In this document: piece by piece, positions 16,074 to 26,228 of the stretch
Layout of the letters: each line of letters starts with the position of its first letter
Numbering within the stretch: the first letter of the stretch is position 1
Origin: Akkermansia sp.
Lineage (GTDB): Bacteria; Verrucomicrobiota; Verrucomicrobiia; Verrucomicrobiales; Akkermansiaceae
Direction of reading: 5' to 3'
DNA: 43,566 bases
Assembly (NCBI GenBank): GCA_030536145.1
Contig: JAUNQN010000023.1
Span: 1-43,566, forward strand
Notes under the pieces: generated by a model
Told to the model about the DNA's origin: nothing
Database searches by the model: none
What the model saw: the letters and a program-made list of their open reading frames with translations, nothing else
Translations under genes and position numbers: made by a program

Positions 16074-16099
16074 AAAAAAATGCAATTTTTTGCATTTTT
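16074..16099 (-). terminator. Intrinsic terminator of the alpha/beta hydrolase
   Basis: AAAAATGCAA pairs with TTGCATTTTT around four bases, overlapping the hydrolase stop codon, and on the minus strand ends in about seven T. Confidence 0.7.
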
Positions 16100-16982
16100 A
16101 CGCCGAGCCCGGGGCAGGGCCGAAGATATACCGCAGCATGCTCTGGCGCCAGTCTGCACGCCACAGGATTTCCACGTGGCCGCAGGGCATGTGCTCCACC
16201 TGCACCACGGGGGCACGGGTGAAGCGGCGCACCAGGGCCAGGCTGCGGCGGGGCAGCACCACCCGGTCTTCATCACAAATGTACACATGCACCGGGCAGC
16301 GCACCAGCGGGGCATAGCGGGCGGAATCATACGTATCCGCCAGGCACAGGCGGGCCATCCAGCCGCACAGGAACGCCGGAACCGCCCGCAGGGGAAAGCG
16401 CGGGAAACGGCGGCGCATGAACTCCACCGCCGCCAGGCGCGCCACATCTGCCGCCGTGTGCACCATCTTGTCATACGGGCAGAGCAGCACCAGGCGGTCT
16501 GCGGCGGCGCGGGCGGCCATCTGCACCGCTATGCCGGAGCCCAAGCTGTAGCCCATCACCCACAGCTCACTGTAGCCGCCCATCTGCTCCCGCGCCCAGT
16601 CCAGCGCCATCACGGCATCCGCCACCAGGGCGGACTCCGTGGGCACCCCGCCGCTGCCCCCGCTGCCGCGGTAGTTGAGCAGCAGGTAGGAGTGCTGCGT
16701 ATCCTGCTCCACCAAGGGCAGGCAGCAGCCCACGTTCGTGGTCTTGCCGGGGTAGCCCACAATCAGCGGCACATCCTTGCCGCGCGGGTAGAACCAGCCG
16801 CGCAGCACCGTGCCGTCCGCCGCCACCAGGCTCACGTAATGCTCCCGGCGGCCGTAGTCCTCATCCCGGTCACGCGTGGCGGGCCAGTACAGCAGGCGGT
16901 TTGTCCAGCGTTTCCAGAACATGAAACCGCCGGCTCCCCGCCGCACGCGCGGCACCCGGTACCTGTACCCCTGCAAATCCAT
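16098..16982 (-). CDS. Alpha/beta hydrolase (serine-hydrolase fold)
   Basis: 294 residues. The fold is marked by the nucleophile elbow GYSLGSG (Ser146), an oxyanion region around VGYPGKTTN, the charge-relay Asp in YICDEDRVV and the His in MPCGHVEIL near the C-terminus, so the catalytic triad looks intact. The NYRGSGGSGG block is typical of the S33/BEM46-like group acting on esters or peptides. A hydrophobic stretch near the N-terminus (GGFMFWKRWTNRLLYWPATR) could be an interfacial or membrane-contact segment. It forms a single-gene unit with its own promoter and terminator. Substrate unknown. Confidence 0.8.
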   Translation of the reverse strand: MDLQGYRYRVPRVRRGAGGFMFWKRWTNRLLYWPATRDRDEDYGRREHYVSLVAADGTVLRGWFYPRGKDVPLIVGYPGKTTNVGCCLPLVEQDTQHSYLLLNYRGSGGSGGVPTESALVADAVMALDWAREQMGGYSELWVMGYSLGSGIAVQMAARAAADRLVLLCPYDKMVHTAADVARLAAVEFMRRRFPRFPLRAVPAFLCGWMARLCLADTYDSARYAPLVRCPVHVYICDEDRVVLPRRSLALVRRFTRAPVVQVEHMPCGHVEILWRADWRQSMLRYIFGPAPGSA

Positions 16983-16995
16983 ACCCCTATCCTAA

Positions 16996-17024
16996 CATAT
17001 ACCGGCCGCGCAGGGAAAGCGCAA
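16996..17024 (-). promoter_or_regulatory. Promoter of the alpha/beta hydrolase
   Basis: TTGCGC (17024-17019), a 17-base spacer and TATATG (17001-16996), then 13 bases to the ATG at 16982. Confidence 0.5.
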
Positions 17025-17053
17025 AATGCCCCGCCCTGCATGCAGCTATGGAA

Positions 17054-17083
17054 CCGCCCGGCTCCTGTGCAGGGGCCGGGCGG
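17054..17083 (-). terminator. GC-rich hairpin after the metY-like gene
   Basis: CCGCCCGGCTCC (17054-17065) pairs with GGGGCCGGGCGG (17072-17083), one G-T pair, loop of six bases. No T run follows. It lies 24 bases past the stop codon on the minus strand. Confidence 0.6.
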
Positions 17084-17107
17084 CGCAAGTCATGCCGTGG
17101 GCGGAAA

Positions 17108-18391
17108 TCAGCAGCCGCGGATGACCTCCAGCGCCTGCTGCAGGTCCGCGATGATATCCTCCGCGTCCTCGATACCCACGGAGAAGCGGATGAGGTCCGG
17201 CTTCACCCCGGCCTCGATGAGCTGCTCGTCGCTCAGCTGGCGGTGGGTGTGGCTGGCGGGGTGCAGCACGCAGGTGCGGGCATCCGCCACGTGGGTCACG
17301 ATGGCGGCCAGCTTCAGGCTGTCCATGAACTTGATGGCGCGCTCACGGCCGCCCTTGATACCGAAGGTGACCACGCCGCAGCTGCGCCCGCCGTCGAACT
17401 GGCGCTGCGCCAGCGCATAATACGGGTTGGAACTCAGGCCGCTGTAGTTGATCCAGGCCACGTCCTCCTGCTTCTCCAGGAACTCCGCCACCTTCTGCGC
17501 ATTGGCGCAGTGGCAGGGCACGCGCAGATGCAGCGTCTCCAGCCCCAGGTTCAGCAGGAACGCATTGAACGGGGAGGGTATGGAGCCCAGGTCACGCATG
17601 AGCTGCACCGTACACTTGGTGATGTAGGCGCCCTCGCCGAAGGCCTCCGTGTACACCAGGCCGTGGTAGGACTCGTCCGGCTTGGTCAGGCCGGGGAACT
17701 TGTCGGCATGCGCGTTCCAGTCAAACTTGCCGCTGTCCACCACGCAGCCGCCCACCTGGGTGGCGTGGCCGTCCATGTACTTGGTGGTGGAGTGCATCAC
17801 GATATCCGCGCCGTGCTCGAACGGGCGGCAGTTGATGGGCGTGGCAAAGGTGTTGTCCACAATCAGCGGCACGCCGTTCTTGTGGGCTATGGCGGCCATC
17901 TTGGCAATATCCAGCACCTGCAGGGAGGGGTTGGATATCGTCTCGCCGAACACGCACTTGGTGTTCGGGCGGAACGCCTTCTGGATTTCCTCCTCCGGCG
18001 CGTCCTGGTCAATGAAGGTCACGTCTATGCCCAGCTTCTTGAACGTCACCGCAAACAGGTTGTACGTGCCGCCGTAAATGGCGGAGCAGCACACAAAGTG
18101 GTCCCCGGCCTCGCAGATGTTGAAGATGGAGTAGAAGGACGCCGCCTGGCCGGAGGAGGTCAGGATGCAGGCCACGCCGCCCTCCAGCTCCGCTATCTTC
18201 TTGGCCACGCTCTCATTCGTGGGGTTCTGCAGGCGGGTGTAGAAGAACCCCGCGTCCTTCAGGTCGAACAAGCGCGCCATCTGGTCGCTTGTCTCATAGC
18301 GGAACGTGGTGGACTGGTAGATCGGGAGTACGCGGGGCTCGCCCTTCTTGGGCTGCCAGCCGCTCTGCACGCATATGGTGGATGGTTTCAT
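17108..18391 (-). CDS. metY: O-acetylhomoserine sulfhydrylase (PLP enzyme)
   Basis: 427 residues, Cys/Met-metabolism PLP family, the length expected for O-acetylhomoserine aminocarboxypropyltransferase. It makes homocysteine directly from O-acetylhomoserine and sulfide. Visible features are YQSTTFRYET, the phosphate-binding SSGQAA block, NPSLQVLDI and VDNTFATP, and the PLP lysine in HSTTKYMDGH (Lys204), with C-terminal RFSVGIEDAEDI. The start MKPSTICVQSGWQP matches relatives; an upstream in-frame ATG adds sequence lying within the promoter. The 5' leader is about six bases, so no SAM or other riboswitch can precede it. Close relatives (cystathionine gamma-synthase/lyase) are shorter. Confidence 0.93.
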   Translation of the reverse strand: MKPSTICVQSGWQPKKGEPRVLPIYQSTTFRYETSDQMARLFDLKDAGFFYTRLQNPTNESVAKKIAELEGGVACILTSSGQAASFYSIFNICEAGDHFVCCSAIYGGTYNLFAVTFKKLGIDVTFIDQDAPEEEIQKAFRPNTKCVFGETISNPSLQVLDIAKMAAIAHKNGVPLIVDNTFATPINCRPFEHGADIVMHSTTKYMDGHATQVGGCVVDSGKFDWNAHADKFPGLTKPDESYHGLVYTEAFGEGAYITKCTVQLMRDLGSIPSPFNAFLLNLGLETLHLRVPCHCANAQKVAEFLEKQEDVAWINYSGLSSNPYYALAQRQFDGGRSCGVVTFGIKGGRERAIKFMDSLKLAAIVTHVADARTCVLHPASHTHRQLSDEQLIEAGVKPDLIRFSVGIEDAEDIIADLQQALEVIRGC

Positions 18392-18403
18392 AGTTCGCGC
18401 GCT

Positions 18404-18432
18404 ATCATACACCCCATCCCCCCGCGCTGCAA
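18404..18432 (-). promoter_or_regulatory. Promoter of the metY-like gene
   Basis: TTGCAG (18432-18427), a 17-base spacer and TATGAT (18409-18404), then 12 bases to the ATG at 18391. Confidence 0.65.
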
Positions 18433-18478
18433 GCACGAACTGCCCGGCCGCTGACACTGCGCGGTTGAAAAGGGGGCA

Positions 18479-19279
18479 TCATACGCATACCTTACAATTG
18501 CTCAGCACATGATTCCCATGGAGCAGGAGGTTGTCGAAAAACATATCCAAGAATTCCCGGGTCTCGAAAATCCCATTCTTGACATCACTGTAGTTGGCAC
18601 GGACCAAGGCATTGCGGAAATACCAGGAATTGGCGGCAAAGGGCTCGTTGTCAATCTCCAGGCCAAGCTTGTGGAGGTACTGGATGCAGAATACGGCGGT
18701 TGTGCGGGTATTGCCCTCCCGGAAGGGGTGAATCTGCCAGATACCGGAGATGAATTTGGCTACATGGCGGATAATCTCCTGCAGCGGGAGCCCGCGGTAG
18801 GAAAAATCCCGCTCCTGCTTGAAGTCGTAATCAAGCGTGTCCTCAATCATGAACGGGTGCGTGTAGCTCACAGACTCCCCGCCGAGCACCCACTCCCGCT
18901 TGGTGATGACGCAGCGGCGCCACATGCCGGCATGGTCATACAGGCCGTCGAACAGGCGCTCATGTATCTTGCGCAGGGTCACGGGGGTGAAGGAGGTGGC
19001 CTTTTCAGACAGGATGGCGGCTATGCGCGCGGCCACGGTATCCGCCTCCTGCACCCGCGCGGCATCCTCATCTGCCTCCCCCAGTACGGCGTAATACTCG
19101 TTAATCAGCTCGTTCGCCTCGTCGATTGAGATATCCCCCTCGATATGGCGGCACGCTGTCTCCTCCAGGTAGCGGGAAACGCTCAAACCATCCACCGCCT
19201 GCAACCCCACGGCAGTACGCCATGCACAGCATTTTTCATACTGTGTGCCTTCTTTATGAACCTGGTATTTGTCAAACAC
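18479..19279 (-). CDS. Fic-domain protein (AMP-transferase fold)
   Basis: 266 residues if begun at GTG 19279. The catalytic motif HPFREGNTR (His184) is complete, so it should transfer AMP (or another nucleotide part) to protein hydroxyls. The flap region GMWRRCVITKREWVLGG and the helix before the motif are typical of stand-alone Fic proteins. Upstream, ETACRHIEGD at residues 40-49 resembles the inhibitory helix (S/TxxxEG/N) that keeps many Fic enzymes inactive, but Cys43 stands where Ser/Thr is usual. The ATG at 19312 overlaps the promoter -10 box (TATAATG) and would not be transcribed. The GTG at 19279 has AGGAAAG five bases upstream and is preferred. No separate antitoxin gene is adjacent. 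Confidence 0.85.
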   Translation of the reverse strand: MFDKYQVHKEGTQYEKCCAWRTAVGLQAVDGLSVSRYLEETACRHIEGDISIDEANELINEYYAVLGEADEDAARVQEADTVAARIAAILSEKATSFTPVTLRKIHERLFDGLYDHAGMWRRCVITKREWVLGGESVSYTHPFMIEDTLDYDFKQERDFSYRGLPLQEIIRHVAKFISGIWQIHPFREGNTRTTAVFCIQYLHKLGLEIDNEPFAANSWYFRNALVRANYSDVKNGIFETREFLDMFFDNLLLHGNHVLSNCKVCV

Positions 19280-19310
19280 GGCAGCTTTCCTAGGGTTTGG
19301 TACTCCGCCC

Positions 19311-19339
19311 ATTATACCACGGCACACATGCCGTGTCCA
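19311..19339 (-). promoter_or_regulatory. Fic promoter with palindrome between -35 and -10
   Basis: TGGACA (19339-19334), a 17-base spacer and TATAAT (19316-19311). The spacer is almost filled by a 7-bp inverted repeat, CACGGCA-caca-TGCCGTG (19318-19335). A protein bound there would block RNA polymerase, so it is a strong candidate operator, possibly for autoregulation. Confidence 0.6.
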
Positions 19340-19355
19340 CCCTAATTCCCTACCG

Positions 19356-20396
19356 CTACTTGCAGAGCGCGAAGGTGCGGAGGAAGGCGGGGCAGATGCG
19401 GCGGAGGAGATAGAAGAGCCCGATGCAGGAGCCGAAGATGAGGAAGGGCAGCACATAGCAGAGCTCCGGGCTCAGGTGCCCCTCTATGCTGCCGGTCAGG
19501 GTGTAGCGCACCATGTCCAGGATGGGGTAGTGCGTAACGTACACAAAGAAGGCGGCGGGGCCCAGCTTGGCCACGGCGGAGCAGAGGCGCGGCAGGTAGC
19601 GGCTGCACAGGCAGCCTATGCCCATGGTGGTGGCCACGCCCAGCAGCACCAGGGAGCTGCTCTGCACGGGCGGGTAGAACCCCCAGCCCAGCACATAGGG
19701 CAGCAGGGCCAGCGCACCCAGCACGGGCACCCAGGCGTATGCGGAGACCCAGCGGGTGAGCCGCTCCGTATCCGCCAGGCGGCGCAGGGCTATGCCGCCG
19801 CAGAAAAAGCCCAGGGCCAGCACGCTCTCATACAGGCGGAAGGGCAGCCAGCCCTGCCCGTGCTCCGGGCGGAAATTGGCCGTGGCGGCCTCCAGGTCCA
19901 CATTGCACAGCACATCACTGGCAGCAAAGCACACCAGCCCCAGGGAGAGCAGCACCTTTACCGGCAGGCGGTGCAGCAGCGGGGAAACCAGCGCCAGCAG
20001 GATGAGCGTGCGCAGGAACCACAGCGGCACGTTGGAATAGGACCAGTAGCACCAGGAGGAAAGCCCCAGCTGGGAGACGACGCCCTGCCATGTAAGCCAG
20101 CCCCAATCCCCCTGCCCTATATGCGGGCTGTATGCCACCAGCATGCCGGCCAGCACCCAGAACACATACGGCACCGCCAGCTGCCGTGCGCGCCGCAGCC
20201 CCAGCCACTCCCCTGCCCCCGGCTGCCGGGTGAAGTACCCGGACATCAGGAAGAAGAAGAAGATCAGGCTGCGGTAGTTGAACAGGTCCACCACGTAGTT
20301 GACCGTACCATAGGTACGGTCGACATGGCGCAGGACCACGAAAAACGCGGTGTAGACGCGGCAGAAGTCAATCCACTGGACACGGGCGGCGGGCAT
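19356..20396 (-). CDS. Membrane acyltransferase (acyltransferase family 3)
   Basis: 346 residues with about ten transmembrane helices. The N-terminal block WIDFCRVYTAFFVVLRHVDR carries the Arg-x10-His-type signature of the OafA/YrhL acyltransferase 3 family. Further family features are FFFFLMSGYF, the Arg-rich RRARQLAVPYVFW and SNVPLWFLRTLI. Such enzymes acylate (often O-acetylate) polysaccharides, LPS or other lipids from the membrane. It lies 15 bases after the pssA stop and is probably co-transcribed with it. It ends in TAG, which shows that TAG works as a normal stop in this organism. The target molecule is unknown. Confidence 0.85.
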   Translation of the reverse strand: MPAARVQWIDFCRVYTAFFVVLRHVDRTYGTVNYVVDLFNYRSLIFFFFLMSGYFTRQPGAGEWLGLRRARQLAVPYVFWVLAGMLVAYSPHIGQGDWGWLTWQGVVSQLGLSSWCYWSYSNVPLWFLRTLILLALVSPLLHRLPVKVLLSLGLVCFAASDVLCNVDLEAATANFRPEHGQGWLPFRLYESVLALGFFCGGIALRRLADTERLTRWVSAYAWVPVLGALALLPYVLGWGFYPPVQSSSLVLLGVATTMGIGCLCSRYLPRLCSAVAKLGPAAFFVYVTHYPILDMVRYTLTGSIEGHLSPELCYVLPFLIFGSCIGLFYLLRRICPAFLRTFALCK

Positions 20397-20411
20397 GCCG
20401 GGTCTGCCTGG

Positions 20412-21257
20412 TTACTCCTCGCCGGAGCCGGGTTCCTCATTGTCCGCCTCGATGGCGCTGCGCATGCGGCGGGTGAGGAAGGGGCGCACCACCAGGCCGT
20501 ACAGCAGGTAGCACAGGAAGATGAGTGCCGGGGCAATCCACGGGAAAGCCACAAAGGCGCACACGGACATGACGGCCATCAGCATGGCCATGATGGTGCC
20601 GCGCTTCTCAAAGTTCACGTGCTTGAAGCTGGGGTAGATGACCCGGCTCATCATGAGCAGGGAGACCACGGCCATCACCACCGCCATACCCACCTGCCAG
20701 CCCACGGGGATAACCAGGTTGCGGTTGGCGGTAATGTCGATGACCAGGTACATGGTGCTCACCACGGCGCCGGCGGCCATGGGCACCGGCAGGCCCACAA
20801 AGTCCATGCTCTGGTTGGGCTTCTTGGGCGCGGCGGCCATGCAGTTGAAACGGGCCAGGCGCAGCGCGGCGCACAGCAGGTACAGCACCGCTATGGCATC
20901 CCCCAGGTACGGCACGGGTATGTTGAACAGCACGGCACGCGCCAGCAGCATGGCCGGCGCTATGCCGAAGGAAACCACGTCCGCGATGGAGTCGAACTCG
21001 CGGCCGAAGGGTCCGTCGCACTTGCACATGCGCGCCACGCGCCCGTCCAGCAGGTCGAATATGCAGGCGGCAAAGATGAAGTACGTGGCCTGCTGGTAGT
21101 ACATGAAGGCCTCCTCCGACCCATCCGGGAATTTCATTCCCTTGAAGATGGTGAGGATGGAGAAGAAGCCGCACAGCAGGTTCCCTGCCGTCAGCATGTT
21201 CGGCAGCACGGGAATCTTTGGTTCGTCCGGGTATACGGGAGGCACGGGAGCGCTCAT
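20412..21257 (-). CDS. pssA: CDP-diacylglycerol-serine O-phosphatidyltransferase
   Basis: 281-residue integral membrane enzyme making phosphatidylserine from CDP-diacylglycerol and serine, the first step to phosphatidylethanolamine. The CDP-alcohol phosphotransferase signature is perfect: D71-G72-x2-A75-R76-x8-G85-x3-D89-x3-D93 (DGRVARMCKC...GREFDSIAD). About seven to eight hydrophobic helices follow the family pattern (type II, as in Bacillus and many others). The N-terminus (KIPVLPNMLTAGNLLCGF) is characteristic. A phosphatidylserine decarboxylase gene, often adjacent, is not in this window; a membrane acyltransferase follows instead. Confidence 0.92.
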   Translation of the reverse strand: MSAPVPPVYPDEPKIPVLPNMLTAGNLLCGFFSILTIFKGMKFPDGSEEAFMYYQQATYFIFAACIFDLLDGRVARMCKCDGPFGREFDSIADVVSFGIAPAMLLARAVLFNIPVPYLGDAIAVLYLLCAALRLARFNCMAAAPKKPNQSMDFVGLPVPMAAGAVVSTMYLVIDITANRNLVIPVGWQVGMAVVMAVVSLLMMSRVIYPSFKHVNFEKRGTIMAMLMAVMSVCAFVAFPWIAPALIFLCYLLYGLVVRPFLTRRMRSAIEADNEEPGSGEE

Positions 21258-21319
21258 GGTGAAAGTTCTGCTTATTGTGGGTATTGTATCCTAATTCCCT
21301 GGGGAAGTAAACCAGATAA

Positions 21320-24130
<2,811 letters not shown>

Positions 24131-24169
24131 CATAACTGTGAAAGGGGGTGCGTAAATATGCTGCGCGCT

Positions 24170-24198
24170 AGGATACACCGCGCCCGCGCGTATGTAAA
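24170..24198 (-). promoter_or_regulatory. Promoter of alaS
   Basis: TTTACA (24198-24193), a 17-base spacer and TATCCT (24175-24170). Confidence 0.6.
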
Positions 24199-24210
24199 GG
24201 GCAAAAGAAC

Positions 24211-24240
24211 GCCCCGCTGCGTTTTGTGCGGCAGCGGGGC
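24211..24240 (-). terminator. Terminator of lpxB
   Basis: GCCCCGCTGC (24211-24220) pairs perfectly with GCAGCGGGGC (24231-24240) across a ten-base loop. It lies seven bases past the lpxB stop and just before the alaS promoter; the minus-strand exit reads GTTCTTTT. Confidence 0.75.
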
Positions 24241-24247
24241 GGGGTTG

Positions 24248-25360
24248 TCAGAACAGGCTCAGCACGGCCTCTGCGGCCTTGGCGGCGGCTCCGCCGTGGC
24301 CCAGCCGCGCCACGGATTCCCGCATGCCGGCCAGCACCTGGGCACGCTCTGCGGGATTCATCAGGCTCTCCAGCTCCTCCACGCAGTTCTCCGCGTTGAA
24401 ATCCCCCTGAATCAGCTCCGTGGTCACCGTGCGGTTCTGCAGGATGTTCACCATGCCTATCCAGTTGATATCCACCAGCAGGCGGCCCACCATGTACGTG
24501 AGCGGCGCCACGCGGTACACCAGGGCAAAGGGCAGCTCATGCAGCGCGGCCTCCAGCGTAGCCGTGCCGGAGGTGACCAGCGCGGCATCCGCGCGGTCCA
24601 TCAGGTCATGGTACAGGCCGGGGGTAATGTTCACGGCCTCCTGCGGCACGCCGGCCTCATCCGCCATGCGGCGCATGGTTTCCGCCAGCCGCTCCGTGCT
24701 GGCAGAGGTCATGAACCGCCACTCCGGATGCATCAAACGGGCCATTTTCACCACATCCAGGAACACGGGGAAATGGCGCTCTATCTCCCGGCGGCGGCTC
24801 CCCGGGAACAGGCCGATGAGGTTCTTCTCCCGCACGTCCGGGTTGCGCCTGGCCAGTATATCCTCCACCAGCGGGTGGCCCACAAACTCCGTGCGCAGAC
24901 CCGCCGTCTCAAACAGCGGCTTCTCAAAGGGGAAGGTGCACATCATCAGGTCCAGCACGCGGGCCAGCTTGGGTATGCGCCCGCGGTGCCACGCCCACAC
25001 CATGGGCGCTATGAAATAGGCAATCCGCGTGTTCGGGGATACGCGGCGCACCCGCTCCGCCAGGCGCTGATTGAATCCGGGGTAGTCTATGAGAATCAGG
25101 CACTCCGGCTGCGCGGCGGCTATGCGCTCCGTCATCTCCCGCAGGCGGCGGGCAAAGAAACGGATATGGCGCAGCACATCCACCAGGCCAATCACGCCGG
25201 CGGCATCCGCCCAGTCCTCCACCGCCGGGGCAGCCTCATGCATCTGCCGCCCGCCCAGGCCCTCTATCTCCAGGTCCGGCCGGCGCTCCAGCAGCTCACG
25301 GATAAGCAGCGCGCCCTGCTTGTCCCCGCTCTTTTCTCCTGCCACCACAAATATCTTCAT
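24248..25360 (-). CDS. lpxB: Lipid-A-disaccharide synthase
   Basis: 370-residue GT19 glycosyltransferase joining UDP-2,3-diacylglucosamine and lipid X at the inner face of the cytoplasmic membrane, giving the lipid A disaccharide. Motifs are VVAGEKSGDKQG at the N-terminus, IDYPGFNQRLA, YFIAPMVWAWHRGR, the donor-binding LFPGSRRREI, and SGTATLEAAL with NILQNRTVTTELIQ near the C-terminus. It proves a Gram-negative envelope with lipid A. The ATG lies six bases after the -10 box. It is divergent from dedA, and their promoters share an 80-base gap. Other lpx genes are not nearby. Confidence 0.96.
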   Translation of the reverse strand: MKIFVVAGEKSGDKQGALLIRELLERRPDLEIEGLGGRQMHEAAPAVEDWADAAGVIGLVDVLRHIRFFARRLREMTERIAAAQPECLILIDYPGFNQRLAERVRRVSPNTRIAYFIAPMVWAWHRGRIPKLARVLDLMMCTFPFEKPLFETAGLRTEFVGHPLVEDILARRNPDVREKNLIGLFPGSRRREIERHFPVFLDVVKMARLMHPEWRFMTSASTERLAETMRRMADEAGVPQEAVNITPGLYHDLMDRADAALVTSGTATLEAALHELPFALVYRVAPLTYMVGRLLVDINWIGMVNILQNRTVTTELIQGDFNAENCVEELESLMNPAERAQVLAGMRESVARLGHGGAAAKAAEAVLSLF

Positions 25361-25366
25361 GCCGGA

Positions 25367-25395
25367 ATCCTACCACCCTGCGCACGCAATATCAA
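25367..25395 (-). promoter_or_regulatory. Promoter of lpxB, predicted leaderless
   Basis: TTGATA (25395-25390), a 17-base spacer and TAGGAT (25372-25367), then six bases to the ATG at 25360. Confidence 0.6.
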
Positions 25396-25405
25396 GAAAA
25401 AGGCA

Positions 25406-25433
25406 TTGCATGGGCGCGGAATCCGTGCATAAT
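25406..25433 (+). promoter_or_regulatory. Promoter of dedA, predicted leaderless
   Basis: TTGCAT (25406-25411), a 16-base spacer and CATAAT (25428-25433), then seven bases to the ATG at 25441. Confidence 0.55.
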
Positions 25434-25440
25434 ACCCCGC

Positions 25441-26118
25441 ATGCACGAACTCTTCCTCCGCTTTCTCGACCTCTGCATGCAGTGTATCCAAGACTGGGGC
25501 TACTGGGGCGTGACCCTGCTCATGGCCATGGAGAGCTCCATCATCCCCATCCCCAGCGAGGCCGTGGTACCCCCCGCCGCCATTGCCGCCACCCAGCCCG
25601 GCAGCAGCATGGCATTCTGGGGCGTGGTGCTGGCCGGCACCGTGGGCTCCTACCTGGGCTCCTGCTGCATGTACGCCGTCTCCCTGCTGGTGGGCCGCCC
25701 CGTCATCCACAAGTGGGGCAAGTTCTTCTTCATGCCCCCGCACAAGGTGGAAACCGCGGAGCAGTTCATGCGCGACTACTCCACCGCCGGCATCTTCTTT
25801 GCCCGCTTCCTCCCCGTCATCCGCCACCTCATCTCCATTCCCGCAGGCCTGGCCCGCGTGAACTTCCTCACCTTCAGCCTGGCCACCATCACCGGCTCCG
25901 CCATCTGGTGCTGGGTCCTGGCCTGGTTCGGCGACAAGGTAGGCTCTGAGAACCCCGGCATCATGGATTCCCCGGAGAACCTGGTAAACGCCATCAAGGC
26001 GGAATCTCACCTCGTCGTCCTCGGCGTCCTGCTCCTCGCCGCCCTTTACGCCGCCATGAAATTCATGACCCGCAAGAAAAAGCCAACCGGCACCACCGAG
26101 CAGGGCGGAGAGAAATAA
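25441..26118 (+). CDS. DedA-family membrane protein (VTT domain)
   Basis: 225 residues with about five hydrophobic segments. Family motifs are ESSIIPIPSEAVVPPAA (the acidic/proline re-entrant loop, E/P-x-P-x-E), GSYLGSCCMYAVSLLVGRP, and FFARFLPVIRHLISIPAGLARVN, the signature Arg-rich loop. DedA proteins support membrane-potential homeostasis and, in several bacteria, recycling of undecaprenyl phosphate or phosphatidylethanolamine carriers. It is divergent from lpxB, an envelope pairing that fits a lipid-carrier role, though this is inference. It is followed by a hairpin at 26156. Confidence 0.9.
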   Translation: MHELFLRFLDLCMQCIQDWGYWGVTLLMAMESSIIPIPSEAVVPPAAIAATQPGSSMAFWGVVLAGTVGSYLGSCCMYAVSLLVGRPVIHKWGKFFFMPPHKVETAEQFMRDYSTAGIFFARFLPVIRHLISIPAGLARVNFLTFSLATITGSAIWCWVLAWFGDKVGSENPGIMDSPENLVNAIKAESHLVVLGVLLLAALYAAMKFMTRKKKPTGTTEQGGEK

Positions 26119-26155
26119 CGTATTCCTTACCACCCAACCGCCAATCCTTTAGATT

Positions 26156-26202
26156 AAAAAGCGTGAAAATCCGCAGAGCCACTGCAGATTTTCGCGCTTT
26201 TT
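26156..26202. terminator. AT-flanked hairpin, left copy of a pair around the ATPase gene
   Basis: AAAAAGCGTGAAAATCCGCAG pairs with CTGCAGATTTTCGCGCTTTTT across five bases, with A and T runs that make it bidirectional. The same hairpin in the same orientation, with few changes, recurs at 27506-27552. The pair brackets the ATPase pseudogene. Confidence 0.8.
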
Positions 26203-26228
26203 CATTCTACACGCTTGTTTACAGGAAC

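Noticed and set aside
24131..24170. T-box or riboswitch leader before alaS, and SAM riboswitch before the metY-like gene
   Set aside because: The leaders are only about 30-40 and about 6 bases after the predicted transcription starts, too short for these structures.
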